From Paramoeba atlantica (lineage: Eukaryota; Discosea), in assembly GCA_977017575.1 (NCBI GenBank), contig CDRNVI010000083.1, positions 310,001 through 374,000 on the forward strand: 64,000 nt of DNA, given 5' to 3'. Position numbers and translations under genes: made by a program. Position 1 is the stretch's first letter. Each line of letters starts with the position of its first letter. The notes under the pieces are model-generated. The model was not told the origin of the DNA, searched no databases, and worked only from the letters and a program-made list of their open reading frames with translations. Positions 24,035-32,739 of the stretch are shown here, one piece after another.

Positions 24035-24340
24035 CTCAAGAGGATGTCAACCTTTGTTTCGATCAAATACCGCACGTTAGGCGATACAGTGTTATTTGCG
24101 CGCGGCGCACTTCCCGTCTTGCACGTCCCGAAGACATGAACCTCCCCCTACACGTTAAGGCTGGAATACCCGTAATGGACGTGCAGAAAGTGAAGACTTG
24201 GATGTCCCCTGGTGCGCTTCACCGCCTGGAAACCGTGATGAGACACTTATTTGACACGCGACTTGCAGCGCAGACCGAACCAGCAATCAAAGGTAATCTT
24301 TCGGAAGCTGATGTCGTTGGTTTGCTTGACGCTGGAGTGA

Positions 24341-25300
24341 TTGAAACAGTCGAACAGAAAGAACTCCATCAGCATCCGACTTTACAATAGTAATATTCCT
24401 TTTACCGTAGTTGAATCCGATGAGGAGGGGAACGCCCGGCGCCGATTCATATCCTGGACCAAGGACGACAATATCAGATTAAAGGACTATAAGCCCGACG
24501 TTTCTTTATTGCACCCTTCTTGGTATCTGCATAAGGCTGAGGAAGAAGCAGGCGTTAAGCGCGACTTACGTTGCGGGTTCTACCAAATCGGAGTTCCGCG
24601 CGCGGCACGTGCCAAATTTCGTTTTCGTGACCAAGATGGAGTCTTGCACCAGATGAAAGTTATGCCCATGGGGCACCGATGCGCCCCGGAAATTATGCAC
24701 AAACTGACAGCAGCTATCGCGTGCGACTCTGCTGTATGCAAGCCCACACTGGGCTCCTGTATTGGCTCCGTGGATATTTACATAGACGGTATTCGATTTG
24801 CCGGAACCCGTGAAGAATGCATCAAATTTGTTAAATTTGTTGACGGACGGTGTGCTCAAGTCGGTGGCTTATTTAAGGAGACCGGATCCGACCCTTCCAA
24901 GGAATATGTGTTCAACGGAGTCCTGTACAATCATGAAACCCACAAGGTCAGCCTGGGACCTAGGGTTTTACAAAAAATGTCGCGCGATCGCTATCTTAAC
25001 ATAACGTTTTCTCAACTGGAGACGGCGGTGGGGCGCCTCTTTCCGAGGTACGGGTTACTATCAATGTCTGGTATCAGCCCACACGAAGAGACACTTCCCC
25101 TCATGGACGACGATACATTCCTACAAGAGGAATCCATACATCTACCTGGATCTTGGGACCAATTTGCTGGAAACGCACACCTCATCAAGCATCCAAGCAC
25201 GTATAATGATCTGCTATATACAACTCCGATTCCTGCGAATGTCCCTAATGACTGGTGCGCGAATGCCGCCTCCATCTTAACTCAACAACAAACGCCTGAT
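24341..25300 (+). pseudogene. DIRS/VIPER-type reverse transcriptase portion, interrupted by LINE-C
   Basis: Visible RT boxes are DLRCGFYQI (motif A), MPMGHRCAPEIMH (motif B) and DIYIDGIRFAG (motif C), followed by a thumb-like stretch (TFSQLETAVGRLF). The YIDG form of motif C is closer to VIPER/TATE-type YxDN than to the LINE YxDD boxes elsewhere in the window. An RNase H domain is not seen; the LINE lies where it would begin. The right boundary is approximate. Confidence 0.78.
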
Positions 25301-28300
25301 ACAGGATGCGAAAATGGAGGCGACGAAGAAACGAACCACTCACGTGTTCTCATCAGATCGAATCTCGAAGTTGATACCACACAGCTTGATAATAATTCCA
25401 TGGCTAAGAAATTCCCTCGTCGAAGAGCTTCCGCCACACCTCCGAGTTCTAAGGGTCAGCTTCGGGGCGCTACGAAACCTCAGAAGGCCCGAGAGAAAGC
25501 CAATACAAGAAAAGCGGAAACCGCGGACTACAAGACCACGCGGGGCCCCCACGTTCTCGAACCTACGGAAAACTTATCACGAGTGACCACTCCTCAGGCC
25601 CCGACCCTGGCAAGTGACCAGGTTCCTGCGACCCCGCCCATTTCTGAGGAAGATCCGCCGCAACGAGAGCGCCCTGCAGATGGGTGTACCTGGAAGACGC
25701 AAGCCCACGGAGGGCAGTGGCAGTACTATTGCCACCACGTGGCCTACAGGCATGGGGAAGCAATTTCCAGTGTTTGGTGGGAGAAAGAGGGCCGCTTTCT
25801 GTGCGCCGCATGCGGTCGACATTACGCTCTCAACAAAAAGACGGCGCACGTGAACCAATGCAAAGGGCACGCCGTGCAATCACCTCCACCCTCGCAACCC
25901 TCGGAATGCCTAGGAGAAGCCATCTACGATGTTCAGGGCACGGCCGAGCTACCCTCTCTGGAGCAAATATGCACGACACCGATAAACACCTGCAAAGACG
26001 TCCCACACCGATGCCGACGCATGTGGGCTCAGATATTGACTTACGCCCTATCCATAGCGGTGCGCGAAAATTCAGTGAGGGCGTGGACGCTCCTTGCCTT
26101 ACTTCCAAAGTGCGTCCTTCCAGCCCCGTTCCGAGGAGGCCGCAAAGCCCATATCACTTACTCGTCGTACATTCTCAAAAGAGTGGAGCTTTGGATGGAA
26201 GGACAATACTCGACCCTTTGGTCTCAAGCTGTATCCGATCACGAGAGAAAACGCCCGAAGAACACGAGCAACGAGAACGACGTGGAAAAGGCTATAGTAC
26301 GAGCAGAACTTCTGGTCCGTGACGGGGAATTTTCCAGAGGAATGGCAGCCCTGACGGCAGCTCCCCTCGCACCGCACAACGAAGAAACATTGCGAAAGTT
26401 GCAAAGGAAACATCCTAGCTCCCACGGGAATCCTATCTCCTGCCCTTTGCCACCATTGAAAGAAGACTTTTTACAGCTGGACGAATCGGAAGTAAAAAAG
26501 GCCGTGAATAGTTTTCACCGCGGCTCCTCCGCCGGAACCATGGGTCTTCGACCCGAACACCTACAAGCAGCACTGCAAGAGCATGTTGACCAGAACATGG
26601 ATCCACTCCTGGCGCTCACGTCCTTTGTGAACCACCTTTTAGCAGGCAGAGGCCCGGATGAAGTACACCCCTTCTTTGCAGGTGCACGACTCTGCGCGCT
26701 CGAAAAGGACGAAGAAGACGTGAGGCCTATTGCTGCGGGGGAAACGCTACGACGTTTGGTCAGCAAGGCAGCGTGTCTTTCTTTAAAGGAAAAGGCAAGT
26801 TCCTTCTTCGGCCGCAAACAGTACGGCGTCGCGGCGCCCGCCGGAGCAGAGCGAGTCATTCACAATTGTCGTAGGTTGATGCTCAACAACATGGAAAACG
26901 AAAATATAACCTTCTGTAAAGTGGATCTCCGCAACGCCTTTAACAATGTCAGTAGGCCGGTGTTTATCTTCCTCACGCGAAAGCATTTCCCCGAGTTGTC
27001 CCCATGGGTTGAGTGGTGTTACGCCAACCACAGCTGTCTAACATTTGGTGACGATTTAATTCCTTCGGCCGAGGGCGTGCAGCAAGGTGATCCCCTAGGT
27101 CCCCTCCTGTTCTCTTTGGTTTTGTCGGGGGCAACGGAGGAAATCGCATCGCGTACAAAGCTCCAAACACAGTTATGGTATCTCGATGATGGTGTGATCA
27201 TTGGCGAACCACAGGAAGTCCGGAAGGCACTAGACGTTCTCTCGGAAGTGGGAACTCAGTGGGGACTCTTTCTGAACCTCTCAAAATGTGAAATCATCAC
27301 CCCGCCTGCGTCTGCCCACACCTCTTCCTTTTTCCCCGACATTCCTAGCGACAAAATAAGGTATGACGGAAACTTTGATATCCTTGGGAGTCCGGTGGGC
27401 TCTCCAGAACACTGTGCGAATTTCCTAAGGACACACGCGATCGAGCCAGCCCGCGACACGTTGGAAGCCATCTCCTTGATAGAAGACCCGCAAGTGGCCC
27501 TCGCCCTTATAAGGCAGTGCGCCGGATTCTGCCAAATGGTATACGCACTGCGTACCACCCCTCCCCAAGGCCTCGGAGAACTCTGTCGTCAGCTGGATTT
27601 TCACCTCATGCGCGCTGTGGAACACGCACTTTTTCCTCTTGATCTTCCCGCCCTTGACCAACTACAACGGCCCAAACGTTACGGGGGATTCGGCCTTCGC
27701 TCATCGTCGCTTTACCACTCGGCCGCATACGTTTCTTCTGTGGCTTTTGCCTCCGACAAGGATAAGTGGGATGCAGCCGAAGCTGAGGGGTTTCTTGATT
27801 CGGCACGCGAAATAAATCAAAAAGTTGGGACTGTCCTGATCGATCTGTATACTGGACGTATCCTCAAGCCAAGCTCACCAGACTACCCCAACGAGGCATG
27901 GGACGCCCAGTCACGCCCGGCGAAAAGAAAACTTTCCCATTCCCTCCGCCACCCCCTTTTACCCGACATCACAGAACCAGAAACCATCGTACCACGACAA
28001 AAACACCTGAGCCACGCAATCGCTGAACAGGAGTTCTATGCTGCTTACGCAAGGGCAGACGCCCGAACGAGGGCACGCTGGGTTTCTCAGTCAGGTAAAG
28101 GGGCCGGAAACTGGGCTTTTGTGACACCCTCAAAGCAAAGAGGGTTGGCTTTCACCCCCACGGAGTTCCGGACGCTATCACGTTGGTGGCTAGGGGTGGA
28201 TGTTTTCCCAGAGGATAGGCCTTGTCCGGCCGAAGGCTGTGCCCTCCCTCTCCTCAAGAACGGTGAACACGCCTTGCTCTGTAAAAATGGGCATGGCATC

Positions 28301-29400
28301 ATCGCCCGCCACAACGCCCTGGCACAACAATTCTCATCTTTCTGTTCCAAGGCCCAATTGGGACCACGGTGCGAGATGAGTCTCGGAAACCGAGGCCCCG
28401 GAGGAGCTCTCACGAGGCCTGCGGATGTCTTCCTGCCCACTGCATCCTTGGCAAAAGGGACTCTGGCGCAAGGCATGGTATTGGACTTTGCGGTCACCCA
28501 CGCCCAGCAATTAAAGTATTTGGACTCAGTCCGTAATGCTAGCTGGGTGACCCCAGGGGCTTTTGCCGCGCACTATGCCGAGACCAAGGCGCGACAGCGA
28601 CAAGAAGCAGACGAAGCCGGACATCTCTTCACGGCAATGGTTGTAGATTCCTTTGGGTCCTGGAGAGAAAGTGCCCTAGCGTTACTCCGGGATATCGGAA
28701 CGCAACGGGCGAATGCGTCCAAAGGGTTTCTGTCACGGAGCCAAGCGCGAAATGAACTCTTGACGGAGCTGAATGTTACGCTCATGCGTTCGCAGGCCCG
28801 GATGATGGTGTCACGCATCCCCGTGGCGGATCCAGCGGGGTCTTTGGTAGGGGCATAAGCCCCTACCCACTGTGTCTTACCCACCTATTCTCAAGCCTTG
28901 CTCTCATGAGTGAGGTTCTCCAATGTGAGCCCGGATGCTGGTCGGGTCGACAGAGTCTATGCTCACGCCTAGCCCGCGAGGGCTAGGTACCCCAAGTGAG
29001 GTAGTACACGGGTAGTGAATCTCCTCCCCGTCGGCCAGCATCCTGTTTCGTGACCGTGTCGCTGTCGACACAGGCCCGCGCCTGCGCCCTCCCATATAAC
29101 AAGGGAAGGGTTCACAAGTCAGGCCGTGGAGTGGTCGAAAGACCCGGTCCGGAACGCGCGAATGGATTGGGCATAAATTGCTTCTTTTTATTATTATTGT
29201 TATCAAAATCATAAATACTGTAACTTAAGGCAGGTTGAATTATTAGTTTTGGCTACAACATATGAAATTGCTAATTTGATTGCTTGTTCACAAATCATAT
29301 ACCCCCCCCAATGGACCTACTTGGTTCGTCTACTGAGTAAAAATATAGAATCGCGTTTTATACTTCTCCCCCCCTATTTATTGCAAAAAAAAAAAAAAAA
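25300..29400 (+). mobile_element. LINE-C: RLE-type LINE nested in the fossil retroelement
   Basis: A second, distinct RLE LINE. Its ORF (25400-28858) shows no close similarity to LINE-A or LINE-B beyond the shared domain plan and has higher GC. The 3' UTR from 28859 contains GC-rich inverted segments, for example CCTAGCCCGCGAGGGCTAGG near 28969. A 16-base A-run at 29385-29400 is the likely tail. The 5' boundary is placed at about 25.30 kb, where similarity to a DIRS-type polymerase fades. I found no convincing target-site duplication. Confidence 0.75.
25400..28858 (+). CDS. LINE-C polyprotein: zinc finger, reverse transcriptase, restriction-like endonuclease
   Basis: A 1152-residue protein from the ATG at 25400 (context CCATGG). 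The same open frame runs on upstream into the host element's polymerase, so the start is chosen from homology fade-out and context. The N-terminus is basic (AKKFPRRR), then a C2HC finger (C135, C138, H150, C154), probably for DNA target binding. RT motifs are VDLRNAFNN (D509), GVQQGDPLGP and YLDDG (594-598). The C-terminus has a C..C..H..C finger beginning C942 and C947, then RPADV (D1009) and LDFAVTH (D1029), a restriction-like nuclease plan. No premature stop is seen, so it looks whole. The subfamily is unknown to me. Confidence 0.88.
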   Translation: MAKKFPRRRASATPPSSKGQLRGATKPQKAREKANTRKAETADYKTTRGPHVLEPTENLSRVTTPQAPTLASDQVPATPPISEEDPPQRERPADGCTWKTQAHGGQWQYYCHHVAYRHGEAISSVWWEKEGRFLCAACGRHYALNKKTAHVNQCKGHAVQSPPPSQPSECLGEAIYDVQGTAELPSLEQICTTPINTCKDVPHRCRRMWAQILTYALSIAVRENSVRAWTLLALLPKCVLPAPFRGGRKAHITYSSYILKRVELWMEGQYSTLWSQAVSDHERKRPKNTSNENDVEKAIVRAELLVRDGEFSRGMAALTAAPLAPHNEETLRKLQRKHPSSHGNPISCPLPPLKEDFLQLDESEVKKAVNSFHRGSSAGTMGLRPEHLQAALQEHVDQNMDPLLALTSFVNHLLAGRGPDEVHPFFAGARLCALEKDEEDVRPIAAGETLRRLVSKAACLSLKEKASSFFGRKQYGVAAPAGAERVIHNCRRLMLNNMENENITFCKVDLRNAFNNVSRPVFIFLTRKHFPELSPWVEWCYANHSCLTFGDDLIPSAEGVQQGDPLGPLLFSLVLSGATEEIASRTKLQTQLWYLDDGVIIGEPQEVRKALDVLSEVGTQWGLFLNLSKCEIITPPASAHTSSFFPDIPSDKIRYDGNFDILGSPVGSPEHCANFLRTHAIEPARDTLEAISLIEDPQVALALIRQCAGFCQMVYALRTTPPQGLGELCRQLDFHLMRAVEHALFPLDLPALDQLQRPKRYGGFGLRSSSLYHSAAYVSSVAFASDKDKWDAAEAEGFLDSAREINQKVGTVLIDLYTGRILKPSSPDYPNEAWDAQSRPAKRKLSHSLRHPLLPDITEPETIVPRQKHLSHAIAEQEFYAAYARADARTRARWVSQSGKGAGNWAFVTPSKQRGLAFTPTEFRTLSRWWLGVDVFPEDRPCPAEGCALPLLKNGEHALLCKNGHGIIARHNALAQQFSSFCSKAQLGPRCEMSLGNRGPGGALTRPADVFLPTASLAKGTLAQGMVLDFAVTHAQQLKYLDSVRNASWVTPGAFAAHYAETKARQRQEADEAGHLFTAMVVDSFGSWRESALALLRDIGTQRANASKGFLSRSQARNELLTELNVTLMRSQARMMVSRIPVADPAGSLVGA

Positions 29401-29523
29401 CAGATGCGCTCAGTGACTTGGTCAAATAAGCAATAGCGGGGCTATACATGTAGGTGTTTCAGTAGGTGGCCGCCACCATTAACACATGCGCTCGGGTGGT
29501 AGTATTACGTGCGAGCGGGCTGG
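28859..29523 (+). other. LINE-C 3' UTR and residual host-element sequence; no gene
   Basis: No ORF with recognisable content. 28859-29212 is GC-rich with short inverted repeats. 29213-29384 is AT-rich with two C-runs (near 29301 and 29370), ending in the A-run. 29401-29523 leads into the B1 repeat of the fossil element. Confidence 0.6.
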
Positions 29524-29770
29524 TTCGCGGAGTTGGCGGACGGGATGCCCGTTCGTAAGTAAAGGCGTTTGTTGTCGATTTGTTTCAAATACTGTAAGTT
29601 TGATTGAAATGGCCAGGTACCTTAATTTCTTTTCATGGATAGGTGGTGAGGATACTAAAGCAGTTGAATTCTTTGAATTGCTTTATGAAGAAAGATATTA
29701 CATGATTTAGGAATTGGTTTCATTTTATGTATTCTTGTTCATTATGTGTGAGAAAGAAGACGCTGATTTC
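29524..29770 (+). repeat. Split direct repeat B1
   Basis: 247 bp starting TTCGCGGAGTTGGCGG and ending GACGCTGATTTC. It is nearly identical to B2 at 29949-30195 (for example GGTGAGGAT against GGTGACGAT). The small ORF across it is a by-product and not annotated. Confidence 0.9.
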
Positions 29771-29948
29771 TATAAGTATACGTTTAGAAATTTAGGATGA
29801 TCGATATAATGGCCCTTCGGGGCACATAATATTTATATTATGAGATATGATTTGTTTGTTTTGTTTAGAGATTTCATTTATTTAGTTTGGTATAGTGACA
29901 CTCCTTCTCTAACCTTTTAATTGCGCCCGCCCACCAACCCCCAACCAC
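29771..29948 (+). repeat. Split direct repeat A2
   Basis: Carries both A-type segments found at the left end, here joined: TATAAGTATACG through GAGATATGA, then TTTAGAGATTTCATTTAT through AATTGCG. A short GC-rich piece (CCCGCCCACCAACCCCC) links to B2. Confidence 0.88.
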
Positions 29949-30195
29949 TTCGCGGAGTTGGCGGACGGGATGCCCGTTCGTAAGTAAAGGAGTTTGTTGT
30001 CGATTTGTTTCAAATACTGTAAGTTTGATTGAAATGGCCAGGTACCTTAATTTCTTTTCATGGATAGGTGGTGACGATACTAAAGCAGTTGAATTCTTTG
30101 AATTGCTTTATGAAGAATGATATTACATGATTTAGGAATTGGTTTCATTTTATGTATTCTTGTTCATTATGTGTGAGAAAGAAGACGCTGATTTC
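29949..30195 (+). repeat. Split direct repeat B2 (right terminus)
   Basis: Second 247-bp B repeat. Its end at 30195 (GATTTC) abuts satellite resuming at CTTTTGTTAAG, defining the right edge of the fossil element. Confidence 0.9.
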
Positions 30196-30405
30196 CTTTT
30201 GTTAAGACCCTTTCTTTTGTTAAGACCCTTTCTTTTGTTAAGACCCTTTCTTTTGTTAAGACCCTTTCTTTTGTTAAGACCCTTTCTTTTGTTAAGACCC
30301 TTTCTTTTGTTAAGACCCTTTCTTTTGTTAAGACCCTTTCTTTTGTTAAGACCCTTTCTTTTGTTAAGACCCTTTCTTTTGTTAAGACCCTTTCTTTTGT
30401 TAAGA
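30196..30405. repeat. 18-bp satellite array, about 11.7 units
   Basis: Canonical units with almost no variants, between the fossil element and the 3' side of LINE-B copy 1. The last bases (TTA at 30400-30402) supply the stop codon of the LINE-B ORF2 on the minus strand. Confidence 0.97.
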
Positions 30406-32739
30406 GGGCACTAATCTGGTGGAGGAGGCCAGCGACGTGTAACTTCCTTTAGCACTTGTAGCTCGTAATATGTCGGCTTGGCGTGGTTCTTCCATCAATT
30501 TGTCGCGTATGTATTTGTGGTGCAGGTCTTCTGTTGTTGGTTCATCAGCGGAAGGGTTATTATGATTTGGCTGAGTAGTTAGCTGTGTGGCCAAACCCGT
30601 GCAAGGGGCGCGAGCTGAAAGATATATTGGTCGCTCCTTTGCCATTTGCTTGGATTTAGTATACGCTGCTTCCCTAATTGGTTCGGAAGGAGTGATACCT
30701 AACCCGCCTTTCTTAAGAGGAAGCCGTGTCCATGAGATTTGTTTTTCTGTTAGTCCGCCAAACCATGAGGAAAGAGTGTTGGAAACTTCTCCGTCAAATT
30801 GTCTCGTGAGCTCCGATGTATTTTCCGGATGATGTACGCGGATATGATATCGGTGGCGTACATTAATGCACTTGGAAAGCAAAAGAACAGAAACATTGTT
30901 TGCCCCCATTTGCTGAAGACGTCGGAATGCTGTACGGTGTTTTTGAAGCATCTGAACGAGTTTTTCGCTGACCAGATGACTGTCGCCCACGAATGCTCCT
31001 AGAACCTTTGTGGCGCCTGGCTCCCAGTTTACACCTTCCTGCATTAACTGATGCGGCAAAGGGATATGATTGATTCCCCCGAACCAAATACATTTACTGG
31101 AGGAAGTCTCTACGCGTTTCGACGTCAACAGTTCCTTAAGCCGTAAGAATGCATTGGATACCATTTCTGCGTCAGTCGATGCAAAATTGATGTCATCAAC
31201 GAATGCATAAATACGTAGCGTGGGAAATTCGGACGCGATTGTTTCCAAGATTGGTTGAAGAAAAGCGCAGAACAAGATAGTGGATAAGGGGGACCCTTGG
31301 CGCACGCCAGCAGCGCTCATTACAGTGTTGCAAAGTCGGCCATCTTTTCCATAGTAAAGCAGCTCGGATGGAGACCCGTACTCCGCATTGAAGAGACGTA
31401 AGAATGGACGTAGGCTGTGGAATCCAAAGACTGCTCTGGCAATCTCGTCCCGTGATGGGGAGTTGAAGGCGTTCTTAAGGTCAATCGATAAGATGGCGCA
31501 TCCTTCCGCGTAGCGTTCATCAAGTTCCTGCACAACTTTTTCGCAGCCGGATTTAATCATCACTCCGAACTGATGTGGCGAAAACAGAGGGGGTAATGTT
31601 TTCTCGTGGCGCTGTAGTAATACAATTTCGGCGATTTTGAGCCACACCTCACCGACGGCAATCGGTCGAATTCCTTGCGCTGTTTTCGGAATTGCGACGA
31701 GTCGCGCTCTTTTAAGACGCTTCATTACTTCTTCAGGCAGTACCCCGTTGATCAGGTCTGTGAACATATGAGTTAAGCTCAAACAGCAAACCTCATCGTC
31801 CAGGAGAATACGTAGTATCGAGTCCGTCGTACCCGTAGGCCCCGGTGAAGCACCTTTCGCGAGTCGTCTGCCAGCCTCTCTCAGCTCGCTGGGGGTAATG
31901 CATGCGGTGATAGGGGCGTCTTGTGGCAATCGGAAACTCGTTGGGAGATTCGGGTGGAGTGCTATGAGTTTTTCCACGATTTCTTCGTCGCTTTGTGATT
32001 TCGCCGTAATTTCTCGGTCCATAATTTGCGAAGCTTTCGAGACACACCCGTCGAGGACCAGGCTTGTCGCCTTTTTAATAGCGCGTTTATCGTTCGCGTC
32101 AGCGTTCGGTACAGTTCCTTCTGATCTTTGTAATTCATGATTCTCTTGCGATGATTCTTGATCGTCATGTGAGTCCAATGGACGGCGACGGCGGCGCTTC
32201 ACCGTAACTTTTCGAATAGTTGCCAGAGAGTATTTCATGGCAGAGAGAACTCTATGCCAGATGCGGTAGCGGTGTGGATAAGAACTATCGGCATATTCCC
32301 GCATTATGTCGCGATAAATCGCAACGACGCAAGGAATATATTCTGGAGACACTGTGCGTAATGTCGGCATCGGTTCGCGATCGAGATCGTCCTCAGTATG
32401 TTGTCGGCGCGAGTACGTTTTACTCGGTTCGCTATTCTGTTGTACGCGCGGTTCCCACAACAGTCGAAAGATGCGAACGTTGGAATGAGGGGGAATATGC
32501 CCATCAAACACCTCACCAATATTGTGTCCAATGATGCCTTCGTAACTTAACGCTAGTTTTCGAACGTTTCGCACTTTCCGAGATGTTTTAACAGTGCCAC
32601 TCGATACGTTTAGGATGGGCGTGCAGTCAAAGCTCCATGCTACCAGGCACCGATCCCCTGGCTTCGCGTTGTGAGACAATCTGGATACTTCGTCCGGGGG
32701 AATGGGAAAGTGAACAGCAGGATCAATTTCTTGACACAT
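30400..32739 (-). CDS. LINE-B copy 1 ORF2, reverse transcriptase without endonuclease
   Basis: 779 residues from the first in-frame ATG (MCQEIDPAV). The open frame reaches back to 32916, and the acidic stretch there (EEEGHHENPPSEN) may be coding without an AUG. RT motifs: SIDLKNAFN (D420), GVRQGSPLS, FVDD (D515, D516), then CIWFGG and LPLKKGGLGI in the thumb region. It ends at LVPS followed by a TAA from the adjacent satellite. Relatives continue about 240 residues with CCHC fingers and a PD-D nuclease. It could still make cDNA but should need a nick from elsewhere. Copy 1 is distinguished by Arg in LSARAPC, where the others have Pro. Confidence 0.85.
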   Translation of the reverse strand: MCQEIDPAVHFPIPPDEVSRLSHNAKPGDRCLVAWSFDCTPILNVSSGTVKTSRKVRNVRKLALSYEGIIGHNIGEVFDGHIPPHSNVRIFRLLWEPRVQQNSEPSKTYSRRQHTEDDLDREPMPTLRTVSPEYIPCVVAIYRDIMREYADSSYPHRYRIWHRVLSAMKYSLATIRKVTVKRRRRRPLDSHDDQESSQENHELQRSEGTVPNADANDKRAIKKATSLVLDGCVSKASQIMDREITAKSQSDEEIVEKLIALHPNLPTSFRLPQDAPITACITPSELREAGRRLAKGASPGPTGTTDSILRILLDDEVCCLSLTHMFTDLINGVLPEEVMKRLKRARLVAIPKTAQGIRPIAVGEVWLKIAEIVLLQRHEKTLPPLFSPHQFGVMIKSGCEKVVQELDERYAEGCAILSIDLKNAFNSPSRDEIARAVFGFHSLRPFLRLFNAEYGSPSELLYYGKDGRLCNTVMSAAGVRQGSPLSTILFCAFLQPILETIASEFPTLRIYAFVDDINFASTDAEMVSNAFLRLKELLTSKRVETSSSKCIWFGGINHIPLPHQLMQEGVNWEPGATKVLGAFVGDSHLVSEKLVQMLQKHRTAFRRLQQMGANNVSVLLLSKCINVRHRYHIRVHHPENTSELTRQFDGEVSNTLSSWFGGLTEKQISWTRLPLKKGGLGITPSEPIREAAYTKSKQMAKERPIYLSARAPCTGLATQLTTQPNHNNPSADEPTTEDLHHKYIRDKLMEEPRQADILRATSAKGSYTSLASSTRLVPS

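Larger units (their letters stand above)
21168..30195 (+). mobile_element. Fossil tyrosine-recombinase retroelement (DIRS/VIPER/TATE-like) with split direct repeats
   Basis: Family call rests on three parts in order: a gag-like ORF and zinc knuckle, a tyrosine recombinase, and a DIRS-type reverse transcriptase. The ends follow the A1 ... B1-A2-B2 split-direct-repeat plan of VIPER, TATE, PAT and Ngaro elements. A1 starts at 21168 (TATAAGTATACG); B1 is 29524-29770, A2 29771-29948 and B2 29949-30195. B1 and B2 are both 247 bp and nearly identical. The element lies in 18-bp satellite on both sides. It looks broken, with a handful of breaks, and a LINE (LINE-C) is nested in its reverse transcriptase region. 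The near-identity of B1 and B2 suggests moderate to recent age. TATE elements of trypanosomatids also sit in telomere repeats; affinity to that group is inference. Confidence 0.82.

Noticed and set aside
22942-24390. 482-codon ORF overlapping the tyrosine recombinase in another frame
   Set aside because: Mostly a shadow frame of the recombinase with low-complexity Ser/Arg/Thr composition.
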